Positions 24,093-32,226 of a stretch of DNA of 34,043 nt are shown here, piece after piece. The stretch covers positions 1 to 34,043 of the forward strand of contig CAJQKQ010000095.1 of assembly GCA_905478925.1 (NCBI GenBank). The letters are read 5' to 3'. Below the pieces are notes generated by a model. The model was given only the letters and a program-made list of their open reading frames with translations, was not told the origin of the DNA and made no database searches. The position numbers and the translations under genes are program-made. This DNA comes from an uncultured Verrucomicrobiales bacterium (GTDB lineage Bacteria > Verrucomicrobiota > Verrucomicrobiia > Verrucomicrobiales > Akkermansiaceae). How positions within the stretch are numbered: position 1 is the stretch's first letter; the number at the start of each line of letters is the position of its first letter.

Positions 24093-24398
24093 TCACATCC
24101 CCGGGATGCCGAGGCCTCCGGTGAGCTTTTTCATTTCCTCCTCCGCCTGCCCTTTGCCCTTGGCGATGGCTTCCTGGACGCCTTTTAGCACCAGATCCTC
24201 AAGGAAATCGACGTCCGAGGGATCGACGACCGCCGGATCGATTTTGATCGCGAGGACGTCACCGGCACAGGTCGCGCGGACTTGCACCTTGTCTCCGCCA
24301 ACGGAGACCTCGACCTCGCGGCTAGCGAGTTCTTCCTGTTTTGCTGCCATACCGGCCTGCATCTGCTGGGCCTGCTTCATCAATTTCTGCATGTTCAT
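24093..24398 (-). CDS. ybaB: YbaB/EbfC nucleoid-associated protein
   Basis: A 101-residue member of the YbaB/EbfC family, small dimeric DNA-binding proteins linked to nucleoid organisation and often to RecR. Typical features are the Met/Gln-rich N-terminal helix (MNMQKLMKQAQQMQAGMAAKQEELASREVEVSVGG), the central strand region with GDVLAIKIDPAVVDPSDVDFLEDLVLKGVQEAIAKGK, and a C-terminal helix with a Gly-rich tail. It begins 11 bp after dnaX, the usual dnaX-ybaB arrangement. In many bacteria recR follows; here the next gene on this strand is an unrelated EEP protein. Confidence 0.93.
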   Translation of the reverse strand: MNMQKLMKQAQQMQAGMAAKQEELASREVEVSVGGDKVQVRATCAGDVLAIKIDPAVVDPSDVDFLEDLVLKGVQEAIAKGKGQAEEEMKKLTGGLGIPGM

Positions 24399-24409
24399 AA
24401 GCTTGGTGT

Positions 24410-25888
24410 TTAGGTTCCTAGGATCTTCGCCTCGAATTTCTCCAGGGCTTCCTGGATGAGCGGATCTTTGTAGAAGGTGTCTTCCTCGATCTTTTCTTCC
24501 GCCTTGGGCTGCGGAGCAGGGGATGCTTCGGGCTTTGGCGCTTGGAATGTTGGTTCCTCATCGCCGCCTTCCGGCGCGTTGGCGATCAGGTCGTCGAAGG
24601 CTGCCATCGTGTCACCGGGCTTTTTCTTCTGGGTCGGTGCTACGGTTACGGGCTTCGGAGTAACAGGCTCCGGTGCGGGAGCGGGAGGCGCTACGGCTGC
24701 AGCGGGCGCGGATGCCGGCGCCGGCGCGGATGCCGGCGCGGGCGCTGAAAGATGATCCGCCCCTTTCGTTAGGACGCTGATGATATCGGTGATGCGCACT
24801 TCGGAGAGCACCTGGATCGCCTTGATCATTCCGAGTTCGAAATGCAGGCGCTTGTTGGTCGCCCATTTCATGCGGCCTTCGGTTTCGGCAAAAACATCGA
24901 TGGCGGCGAGGATGCGCTCGGGGGCGTAATCGCCGGCATCTTCCAGTAGTTTGTTCCAGAGAACTTCCGGGATGCCCTCGCCATCGGCGGAGGGGTCGAG
25001 CTTGGCGATGAGCAGGCCGCGTAGGCAGCCGATGAGTTCGCCGAGGAGTTGTGAGAGTTCGCGGCCGCTTTCCGCCTCGTTCTGGATCAATTTCAGTGCC
25101 GCGGGGGTCTTGCGGGAAAGGAGTTCCGAGGTTAGTGCTGCGACCTTTTCGCGGGAGGTGAAGCCGAAGATATCGAGCACGTTCTCCTCGGTGATCGTCT
25201 CACCACAGAAGGCGACGAGCTGGTCGAGCATGGATTGCGCGTCGCGCATCCCGCCGTCGGCTCCCTTGGCGATTGCCCATGCGGCTTCCTTGTCGATGGT
25301 GATCTTCTCCTCGGTGGCGATGTATTGGAGATGATCCGCGATCGTCTGGGTGGGGATGGGGCGGAGATCGAAGCGCTGGCAGCGGGAGAGAATGGTGGGT
25401 AGGATTTTCTGCACCTCGGTCGTCGCGAAAATGAATTTCACGTGCTCCGGCGGCTCCTCCAAGGTTTTCAGGAGGGCGTTGAAGGCCGCATTCGAGAGCA
25501 TGTGAACCTCATCGATGTAGTAGATCTTGAACTGCCCTCGGCTGGGGGCGTATTTGACCGATTCCCGGAGATCGCGGACTTGCTCGACGCCGTTGTTCGA
25601 TGCACCATCGATTTCCAAAACATCAAGGGAACGGCCTTCAGCGATTTCCTTGCAGACATCTTCCTCCGGGTCGAAATCGATTTTGGGTCCGCCCTCGCAG
25701 TTCAGCGCCTTGGCGAGGATGCGTGCGGTGGAGGTTTTTCCTGTGCCGCGCGGTCCCACGAAGAGATAGGCATGCGCGAGGCGCTTCTGATCGATGGCGT
25801 TGCGCAATGTTCTTACGACATGATCTTGCCCGAGGACGTCTTTAAACGTTTTGGGGCGGTATTTTCTGGCAAAAACCTGGTAGCTCAC
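24410..25888 (-). CDS. dnaX: DNA polymerase III subunit gamma/tau
   Basis: DnaX is the clamp-loader ATPase that also joins polymerase cores at the replication fork. The 492-residue product has Walker A GPRGTGKT (45-52), Walker B YIDEVHM (124-130), sensor I FATTEVQ (154-160) and the sensor region SRCQRFDLR. The zinc module is degenerate: of the four usual cysteines only Cys64 and Cys79 remain, and the two between are Asp and Glu. Domain III follows, then a Pro/Ala-rich linker (about 385-420) and a short C-terminal segment of about 70 residues, much shorter than the alpha-binding tail of E. coli tau. A G-AAA-AAG run at the linker end with a stop two codons later in the -1 frame may produce a gamma-like form of about 425 residues. 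ybaB follows 11 bp downstream. Confidence 0.95.
   Translation of the reverse strand: MSYQVFARKYRPKTFKDVLGQDHVVRTLRNAIDQKRLAHAYLFVGPRGTGKTSTARILAKALNCEGGPKIDFDPEEDVCKEIAEGRSLDVLEIDGASNNGVEQVRDLRESVKYAPSRGQFKIYYIDEVHMLSNAAFNALLKTLEEPPEHVKFIFATTEVQKILPTILSRCQRFDLRPIPTQTIADHLQYIATEEKITIDKEAAWAIAKGADGGMRDAQSMLDQLVAFCGETITEENVLDIFGFTSREKVAALTSELLSRKTPAALKLIQNEAESGRELSQLLGELIGCLRGLLIAKLDPSADGEGIPEVLWNKLLEDAGDYAPERILAAIDVFAETEGRMKWATNKRLHFELGMIKAIQVLSEVRITDIISVLTKGADHLSAPAPASAPAPASAPAAAVAPPAPAPEPVTPKPVTVAPTQKKKPGDTMAAFDDLIANAPEGGDEEPTFQAPKPEASPAPQPKAEEKIEEDTFYKDPLIQEALEKFEAKILGT
24612..24626 (-). promoter_or_regulatory. Candidate -1 frameshift site in dnaX
   Basis: The in-frame heptamer G-AAA-AAG (24626 down to 24620) encodes Lys-Lys at residues 422-423. 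A -1 slip there would add Ala-Arg and end at TGA (24614-24612), the same logic as the E. coli dnaX site (A-AAA-AAG). A GCCTTC/GAAGGC inverted pair lies downstream. No upstream Shine-Dalgarno-like stimulator is evident, and the first base is G instead of A, so slippage may be weak. Confidence 0.35.
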
Positions 25889-26269
25889 GGGCTGACCATA
25901 GGGCCATGGCGGGATTTGTCATTGCCGGTTTTTGGTTTCTACTTCGATGCTTCAAATTGCGAAGGGTTTCCGTCCTCGGAAAACGCTTAAACGCCACCAT
26001 CTGTTCCGGTGTTTGTTGGTTTTCTAGGCGATTAGATCCCTCCATACCTCCCCGTGCACGTCGGTGAGCCGGAGGTCGCGGCCACTCCAGCGGTAGGTCA
26101 GTTCCTCGTGATCGATGCCCAGTTGGTGCAGTACCGTCGCCCACAGGTCGTATACGGTGGCGACGTTCTCAATCGCACGGTAGCCCAACTCATCGGTGGC
26201 ACCGTGAGTGACACCGCCCTGATTGCAATCATCTAGACTCTGCGGAGCAACCGCGTTAGTGATTGCTGC
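25889..26269. other. 381-bp region between dnaX and the ROK gene
   Basis: The first 135 bp (25889-26023) should hold the dnaX promoter on the minus strand, but no clear motif was found. The next 195 bp are a DUF1501 gene remnant (26024-26218). The last 51 bp lead to the ROK kinase gene and show no recognisable regulatory element. Confidence 0.7.
26024..26218 (-). pseudogene. C-terminal remnant of a DUF1501 gene
   Basis: The minus strand encodes 64 residues ending at a normal stop (TAG at 26026-26024): [20 protein letters not shown], then [20 protein letters not shown] and a tail containing [13 protein letters not shown]. This is the C-terminal end of a DUF1501 protein, of a type different from the two full-length copies here. 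It has no start codon in family register; the sequence upstream (beyond about 26221) loses similarity and runs into the ROK gene on the opposite strand. It is interpreted as what remains after a deletion that removed the rest of the gene and perhaps its DUF1549 partner. Confidence 0.8.
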
Positions 26270-27130
26270 ATGATCTCAGCCATGGAATTGGGCGGAACCA
26301 AGACGGTTGTCGCCATTGGGGAAAGCGACGGAATCTTGATCGAGGAAATGAGGTTTCCCACATCGACCCCGGAGGATACCTTGAAGACGGCCATCGAATG
26401 GTTTTCGAGGAAAGGGACGCCGGAAGCGATGGGGATCGCCGCATTCGGCCCCGTGCAGATCAATCCGAAAGCGGAAAATTGGGGCGAAATGCTTGCCACC
26501 CCGAAACCGAATTGGAGCGGATTTTCGATCACCAGTGCGTTGAGCGAAGCGTTTCCTGAAATGGAGATCACGCTGGAGACCGATGTCAACGCGGCCTGTC
26601 TTGCAGAGGCGAGGATCGGTGCGGCGGAGGGTTTGGAAAACGTGGCCTACATCACGATCGGGACGGGAATCGGTGCGGGTGTGCTCTGCGATGGCAGGCT
26701 GTTGCATGGAGCGCTGCATCCGGAGTTCGGGCACGTCCTGCTGCCACGGAAGAGCGATGACGATTTCGAAGGAGTCTGTCCGTTCCACGGCGATTGCTTG
26801 GAAGGGATGGCCAGTGGGTCGGCGATCGCGAAACGTTGGCGAAAATCTGGCGACGAGCTGCCGCCGGATCATCCTGCATGGGATACGGAGGCTTGGTATC
26901 TGGCGCACGGGATCCAAGCGTTGCTGGGCATCGCACCACCCGAGCGGGTAGTGATCGGGGGAGGGGTTTCGCAGGCGCAAGGACTTCATGAAAAGACCGA
27001 GAAGCAGCTTATTGAGTTGGCGGGCGGCTATTTTCCTGCGGTGGGAAATTCTCCGTATGTGGTTCCGCCCAAACTTGGGCAAGATGCAGGGATTCGGGGT
27101 GCGCTGATGTTGACGGGGCTCGGATGTTGA
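26270..27130 (+). CDS. ROK-family sugar kinase, fructokinase-like
   Basis: A 286-residue cytoplasmic kinase of the ROK family. It shows the ATP-binding [12 protein letters not shown] (6-17), the catalytic base region [11 protein letters not shown] (Asp105), [12 protein letters not shown] (129-140), and the zinc motif HPEFGH then CPFHGDC (His155, Cys170, His173, Cys176) followed by LEGMASG, which is typical of the fructokinase subgroup (fructose to fructose-6-phosphate). The substrate is inferred from this subgroup. The ATG at 26270 gives a normal N-terminus; one at 26282 is possible. The gene faces away from a DUF1501 remnant and precedes a DUF3592 gene after a 74-bp gap, so an operon is possible but not evident. 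Confidence 0.88.
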   Translation: MISAMELGGTKTVVAIGESDGILIEEMRFPTSTPEDTLKTAIEWFSRKGTPEAMGIAAFGPVQINPKAENWGEMLATPKPNWSGFSITSALSEAFPEMEITLETDVNAACLAEARIGAAEGLENVAYITIGTGIGAGVLCDGRLLHGALHPEFGHVLLPRKSDDDFEGVCPFHGDCLEGMASGSAIAKRWRKSGDELPPDHPAWDTEAWYLAHGIQALLGIAPPERVVIGGGVSQAQGLHEKTEKQLIELAGGYFPAVGNSPYVVPPKLGQDAGIRGALMLTGLGC

Positions 27131-27204
27131 TTTCTTGAGGGCTGGATCTGACTATTGTGGGGGTTGCTTTTCCGGCTGGGAGGATGTTCTGTGGGCTTTG
27201 ATTT

Positions 27205-27729
27205 ATGAAGGCTTCCACCGTTTTTCTTATTATGCTCGGACTCGTGATCGCCGCAGTCGGCGGTCTTTTTACCTTCCTGATGTGGAAGAGCTATGACCGG
27301 GCGGTCGAGCAACGCGCATGGCCGCAGGTGGATGGGATGGTGCTTTCCTCTGAGGTCGAGGAGTGGCGGCACGACGAGTTTTCTGCTAAGGAGTACCGGC
27401 TGAAGCTGCTCTACGGTTACGAGTGGGAGGGTGAGCGGAAGACCGGAGAGCGCTATGGTTTCCGTGGCAATCCGAACTACAACAAACGCAATAAGGTCGA
27501 GGGTTTGGCGAAAGATTTCCCCGTCGGGTCAAAAATCAAAGTTTATGTAAATCCTGAGGATACGGATTTTACGATCCTGAAGCCGGATTCAAAAGCGGCC
27601 GGATATTCGATCTGGTTTCCGATGCTGTTCGTTGTCGGTGGGCTCGGAATTTCGATCCGGGCAGTCTGGGCGACCTGTGGCTCGGAGAAGAGGCCGCCGA
27701 AGATCGCCGCTACGCCAGCACGCCCTTGA
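27205..27729 (+). CDS. DUF3592 membrane protein
   Basis: A 174-residue protein with an N-terminal transmembrane helix (about 6-28), a soluble part with alternating strands (residues 35-135; AWPQVDGMVLSSEVEEW, YRLKLLYGYEWEGERKTGERYGF, VGSKIKVYVNPEDTDFTIL) and a second helix (about 140-160). This matches the DUF3592 architecture; its function is unknown. The Trp-Pro-x-Val-x-G motif and YVNPxxP-like turn (YVNPEDT) are typical. The last 20 bp overlap the 3' end of the converging DUF1501 gene, so the C-terminal tail (about residues 160-174) is of low confidence functionally though the frame is open. Confidence 0.78.
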   Translation: MKASTVFLIMLGLVIAAVGGLFTFLMWKSYDRAVEQRAWPQVDGMVLSSEVEEWRHDEFSAKEYRLKLLYGYEWEGERKTGERYGFRGNPNYNKRNKVEGLAKDFPVGSKIKVYVNPEDTDFTILKPDSKAAGYSIWFPMLFVVGGLGISIRAVWATCGSEKRPPKIAATPARP

Positions 27730-29197
27730 CGATCTTCGTCCCGGGTTTGGTGATGTTGGTCAGACGTTGGCCGACTCCCTGGGATGGGAAGTTAAGTTTC
27801 TCGTGATTGAAGCCAAGCAGGTGAAGCATGGTCGCGTGGAGTTCGTGGATAGAAACCTTGTCCTTGATTGCCTCGTAGCCGATGGGGTCGGTTTCGCCGT
27901 ATGTGGTGCCGGCTTTCACCCCACCGCCTGCCATCCAGACTGTAAACGCGCCCGGGTTGTGGTCGCGGCCGACGAACTTATTGATTACGCCGCCGCGGTT
28001 TTCCTGCATTGGGGTGCGCCCGAACTCGCCTCCCCAGACGACGAGCGTATCTTCAAGCATTCCACGCCGTTTCAGATCTTTTAGCAGGGCTGCGATGGGT
28101 CGGTCTATACCTTTGCAGAGATCGGTGAAGCCGTCTTTCAGAGAGGTGCTCTTGCCGGTTCCGTGTGAGTCCCATCCCCAATCGAAAAGCTGGATGTAGC
28201 GGACGCCGCGCTCGGCGAGGCGGCGGGCGAGCAGGCAGTTGTTGGCGAAGGATTCCTTGCCCGGTTCAGTGCCATACATCGCGTGGGTGGTCTCGTCTTC
28301 CTGTTTCAGGTCGAAGGCGTCGGTGGCGTGCATTTGCATCCGATAGGCCATCTCATACTGGGCGATGCGGGTGACGGTCTCGGGATCGCCGGTTTCCTTC
28401 GCAATCTTCTGGTTGAGACGGTCGAGGGTGTCGAGGGAGCGGCGGCGCATGTCGCGGTTAACTCCTTCGGGGTTTTTCAGGTAAAGCACCGGTTCGCCCT
28501 CGGAGCGGCACTGGACGCCCTGATAGACCGAAGGGAGGTAGCCGGATCCCCAGACGGATTTTCCCGCATCGGGATTCTTGCCGCCCGATGTGAGGACGAT
28601 GAAACCGGGCAGGTTCTGGTTCTCCGAGCCGAGGCCGTAGGTGGCCCATGATCCGATGGAAGGAGCCCCGGGATTCTGGCTTCCGGTGTGGACGAGGAGC
28701 TGGGCGGGGCCGTGGTTGAACTGATCCGTGTGCATCGATTTGATGAAGCAGATGTCGTCCGCCATGGTTGCGAGATGGGGCAGGCGGTCCGAGATCCATG
28801 CGCCGCTCTCGCCGTGCTGTTTGAAAGGAAATTGCGGGCCGAGCATTTTCGGGATCCCCTGGATGAAAGCGAACTGCTTGCCTTCGAGAAATTCCTTCGG
28901 GCATTCCTTGCCGTCGAGTTTCTCCAGCTCCGGCTTGTAGTCGAATAGCTCGTGCTGTGAGGGTGCGCCGGCCATGTGCAAGTAGATGACGCGTTTCGCT
29001 TTTCCTGGCAGATGCGGCACATCCGGGGCGAGGGGATGGGATGGGTCTTTCACCAGTTTTGAGGAAGCGCCGAAGGCGTTCTGCCCCATGCCAGCCATCC
29101 ACATTGCACCGAGTCCGGTGGAGCATTTCGAGATGAAATGGCGGCGGGTGAGCTGGGAAAGTTCCGAGAGGCGGAGCCGTTGTTCGAGGTCGTTCAT
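27710..29197 (-). CDS. DUF1501 protein, Tat-exported
   Basis: A 495-residue DUF1501 protein in its full-length form. The Tat signal is LTRRHFISKCSTGLGAMW (16-33). Family landmarks in order are YLHMAGAPSQHELFDYKPELEKLDGKECP, MHTDQFNHGPAQLLVHTGS, PSIGSWATYGLGSENQNLPGFIVL, LARRLAERGVRYIQLFDWGWDSHG, LVVWGGEFGRTPM, GRDHNPGAFTVWMAGGGVKAG and IHELHATMLHLLGF. The ATG overlaps the TGA of the DUF1549/DUF1553 gene (ATGA), so translation is coupled. DUF1501 proteins belong to the alkaline phosphatase-like clan; the substrate is unknown, and such pairs often lie in glycan-degradation loci, though no glycoside hydrolase or sulfatase is in this window. Confidence 0.92.
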   Translation of the reverse strand: MNDLEQRLRLSELSQLTRRHFISKCSTGLGAMWMAGMGQNAFGASSKLVKDPSHPLAPDVPHLPGKAKRVIYLHMAGAPSQHELFDYKPELEKLDGKECPKEFLEGKQFAFIQGIPKMLGPQFPFKQHGESGAWISDRLPHLATMADDICFIKSMHTDQFNHGPAQLLVHTGSQNPGAPSIGSWATYGLGSENQNLPGFIVLTSGGKNPDAGKSVWGSGYLPSVYQGVQCRSEGEPVLYLKNPEGVNRDMRRRSLDTLDRLNQKIAKETGDPETVTRIAQYEMAYRMQMHATDAFDLKQEDETTHAMYGTEPGKESFANNCLLARRLAERGVRYIQLFDWGWDSHGTGKSTSLKDGFTDLCKGIDRPIAALLKDLKRRGMLEDTLVVWGGEFGRTPMQENRGGVINKFVGRDHNPGAFTVWMAGGGVKAGTTYGETDPIGYEAIKDKVSIHELHATMLHLLGFNHEKLNFPSQGVGQRLTNITKPGTKIVKGVLA

Positions 29198-32079
29198 CTG
29201 GAAAGTGCGGCGTCGAGGTTCAGTATCGTGTTGGCGGTGAGTGTGAGGGCTGGATCCGGGCCGAGGTTGGCGGATACAGTGTGGACATCCTTTTTGAGAT
29301 CTTCGTAGAGGGCTGTGAGTTCCGCAACCGTTTCTGTGTCCGGATGGATCTGGGTGGCGGCCAGATAGGCGTAGCTGAGTTGTTCGGCAATGCTCCCGCC
29401 GCGGTTACGTATTCTCCCGGCAAGCGCCGCCGCCGCCTCGATGTGGGCGGGGTCGTTGAGTGTCACGAGCGCTTGGAGCGGGGTGTTGGAAACGATGCGC
29501 CGAGCGGAACAGGTATCGCGGCTGGGTGCATCAAAGGTGAGGAAGCCAGGGAATCCGCTGGTTCGCTTCAGGTAAGTGTATACGCCGCGTCGGTATCTGT
29601 CCTCGCCCTTGGATTCCTTCCATTTCGCGCCGCTGTAAACGGAGTTCCAGACCCCAGCCGGCTGTGGTGGGTAGACCGGCGATCCGAACATTTTCGGGGA
29701 GAGCAGTCCGGAAACTGCGAGCGCCTGATCGCGGATCATTTCTGCGGTCAGTCGGTTGCGCGGGCCGCGGGCGACAAGCTGGTTTTTCGGATCCCGTTCG
29801 ATGAGAGTGGAGGCAGCCTTGGAGGCTTGACGGTAGGTCGATGATAGAACGATTTCCCGCAGGGCTTTTTTCATGGACCAGCCCTGCTCGCCTTGGAAGC
29901 GGAGTGCGAGGTGATCGAGGAGGGCGAGGTTGCTTGGTCCTATACCCGACGTTCCGAAATCCTCTGCGCTTTCCACGATGCCGATCCCGAAAAGTTCGCC
30001 CCAGAGGCGGTTGACCATTACACGGGAGGTGAGCGGGTTTTCGCCACTGACGAGCCAGCGCGCGAGATCGAGGCGGTTGCCATTTTCCCCTCCCTCGTAG
30101 CCCTTCTTGAGGAGATCCGGAACGTCGGCCTTCACGGAGTGCTCTTTGGCGGAGCGGTTGCCCCTTGCGAAGACCCGGGTATCGCGTTTCCCGCCTTTTA
30201 TTCGGTCGCGCATCACCGGCACTTCCGTGCCTTTCATCGCGGCCAGGCGGTCGCGGTTCGAAATTACTCGCTGCCATTTCTCCGTCCGTTCCGCGTTGCT
30301 GCGGAGGGCTGCATAGCGGTCATCTTGCGCGACCTCGACGCGGAATTTTCGGAGGTAGGTACCTTGGCTTTCGTTCGCGGTCGCCCCCTGTTTCAGGGAA
30401 ACCTCAATACGCTCGCCCTCGCCGAGCACAACCCGCGTCTCCGGCAGCAGGACGAACCACCGCGGCCCGGTCAGACACGGGTATTCGCCGATTCCGGCAC
30501 CGCCCGCTCCCGAGCCGCCGAGGCCGATGAAGCTCTTGAATTTCTCGCCGCCTGGCTGCTGAGCAAAGGCGCTCACCGGATCGGACGAACCAACGAGATA
30601 ATCCGAGATGACCTCAGCCATGGAGACTGTTGTGCGGGTGCCGTCTGCCGCGATTTTCTCCATGAGGAAATCCGTTATCATTACACCCATTTCCGGCCAG
30701 TCCTTCGGATCCGGGCTATCGGGGTAGATGGAAATTTTCATGGCATCGAAGTCGCCCGCAAGACCGGAGACCTTGTGGGTGACTCCACGGCGCAAGGTTC
30801 CTTTACTGAAGATTCGGCCTGAATCATCGGCTTCCAATGTTCCGTATTGGGGTGTTAGGATCATGTCCTGCATGTTCGCCCAAGCGACTTCGGATATGCT
30901 GCGTCCCTCCTCATCCAACTCCTCGCGGAGTGCGCGAGTTTCGCTCTCAAGCTTCACGAACTCCTCGCCGGCCAGTTTCAGTTTCGGGAATTCGGAGTAA
31001 AGATCCGAGTCCTCACTCTGGTTGTAGAAATCCATGAACTCATAGAATTCATCGTGGGCGATCGGGTCGTAGGGATGCGAGTGGCATTGCACGCAGCCGA
31101 AGGTCGTCGCCTGCCATGTGGTCCATGTGGTCGAAATACGGTCGATTACCGCCGCGACTCGGTATTCCTCATCGTCGGTGCCGCCTTCGGTGTTCGTCTG
31201 GGTGTTGCGCTGGAAGGCGGTGGCAAGGATTTGATCGGGTGTCGGATCCGGCAATAGATCGCCGGCCAGTTGTTCGATGGTGAATTGGTCGTATGGCATG
31301 TCCGCATTCAGAGAGCGGATCACCCAATCTCGCCATGGCCAGATGTTCCTGTGCGGATCTTTCTCGAAGCCGTAGGTGTCCGCGTATCTCGCGAGATCCA
31401 ACCAGACGCTCGCCCACCTTTCTCCGTATCCGGGTGAGGCAAGCAGCCGGTCAACCGTCTTTTTCCGTGCTTTTTCGCCGTCGGCTTTCCACTCGGCCTC
31501 AAGGAATTTCACCTCCTCAACCGTGGGGGGGAGTCCGGTGAGATCAAAGCTCGCGCGCCGCAGCCACTCCGCTGCACCGGCTTCCGGGGAGGGTTCAAGG
31601 CCGGCGTCCTCGATGCCTTTAAGGATATGTCGATCCAAGGGGCTGGAAATCCATCGCTTGTGTTTTAGGTCGGTCACTTCCACTTCCACCGGCGGCATGA
31701 ACGCCCAATGTTGCTCCCATTTCGCGCCTTCGGAAATCCATTTCTCCAGCAATGCGATCTCTTCCTTCGCAAGCGACGAGCCGTGCTTGGGCTTTGGCAT
31801 CACCTCGTCCGGATCGGTGCTTTTCACCCGCTTGATCATTTCGGAAGCCTTTGGCTTGCCGGGAACCACGGGGATTTGCCCCGACTCCCCTTCCACTAGG
31901 AGTCGATCTCGGAAAATCAACGAGATACCACCGGCTTCCTTCACCCCGCCATGGCAGGCTGTGCAGTGTTTGAGGAAAATCGGGCGGATGTCGCGGTTGA
32001 AACGCACCTCATCAGCAGCCAGTCGGGCACAAGGGAGGCAGAGGGCGATCGTGGCTATGAATCGGAGTATGTTTCCCAT
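29194..32079 (-). CDS. Large DUF1549/DUF1553 cytochrome-like protein
   Basis: A 961-residue exported protein. A signal peptide (residues 1-22) leads into a planctomycete-type cytochrome c domain with CTACH (Cys39, Cys42, His43), then DUF1549 (LRRASFDLTGLPPTVEEV, VWLDLARYADTYGFEKD, a second heme motif CVQCH at Cys329-His333 followed by HPYDPIAHDEFYEF), a central region with carbohydrate-binding-like strands, and the DUF1553 domain (NRLWGELFGIGIVESAEDFG, RNRLTAEMIRDQALAVSGLLS, NTPLQALVTLNDPAHIEAA). It is the larger class of these proteins, the other copy having 637 residues. The ATG at 32079 starts the signal peptide; in-frame codons up to 32166 give an implausible leader. The stop overlaps the DUF1501 start. 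Possible redox or hydrolase-associated role; unproven. Confidence 0.9.
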   Translation of the reverse strand: MGNILRFIATIALCLPCARLAADEVRFNRDIRPIFLKHCTACHGGVKEAGGISLIFRDRLLVEGESGQIPVVPGKPKASEMIKRVKSTDPDEVMPKPKHGSSLAKEEIALLEKWISEGAKWEQHWAFMPPVEVEVTDLKHKRWISSPLDRHILKGIEDAGLEPSPEAGAAEWLRRASFDLTGLPPTVEEVKFLEAEWKADGEKARKKTVDRLLASPGYGERWASVWLDLARYADTYGFEKDPHRNIWPWRDWVIRSLNADMPYDQFTIEQLAGDLLPDPTPDQILATAFQRNTQTNTEGGTDDEEYRVAAVIDRISTTWTTWQATTFGCVQCHSHPYDPIAHDEFYEFMDFYNQSEDSDLYSEFPKLKLAGEEFVKLESETRALREELDEEGRSISEVAWANMQDMILTPQYGTLEADDSGRIFSKGTLRRGVTHKVSGLAGDFDAMKISIYPDSPDPKDWPEMGVMITDFLMEKIAADGTRTTVSMAEVISDYLVGSSDPVSAFAQQPGGEKFKSFIGLGGSGAGGAGIGEYPCLTGPRWFVLLPETRVVLGEGERIEVSLKQGATANESQGTYLRKFRVEVAQDDRYAALRSNAERTEKWQRVISNRDRLAAMKGTEVPVMRDRIKGGKRDTRVFARGNRSAKEHSVKADVPDLLKKGYEGGENGNRLDLARWLVSGENPLTSRVMVNRLWGELFGIGIVESAEDFGTSGIGPSNLALLDHLALRFQGEQGWSMKKALREIVLSSTYRQASKAASTLIERDPKNQLVARGPRNRLTAEMIRDQALAVSGLLSPKMFGSPVYPPQPAGVWNSVYSGAKWKESKGEDRYRRGVYTYLKRTSGFPGFLTFDAPSRDTCSARRIVSNTPLQALVTLNDPAHIEAAAALAGRIRNRGGSIAEQLSYAYLAATQIHPDTETVAELTALYEDLKKDVHTVSANLGPDPALTLTANTILNLDAALSR

Positions 32080-32226
32080 GGAACTGTCTACAGGGTTACG
32101 AACGGCGTTCGCTTGGTCTTTCAAAACGCCGTCCCCGACCGAGCGGCTGGGCATCGGTTGTAGCAAGCGATCATTGAAGGTTGGCTTAGGCGGGCAGAGT
32201 GTGCATGTTTCTTCCCATTACAAAGT

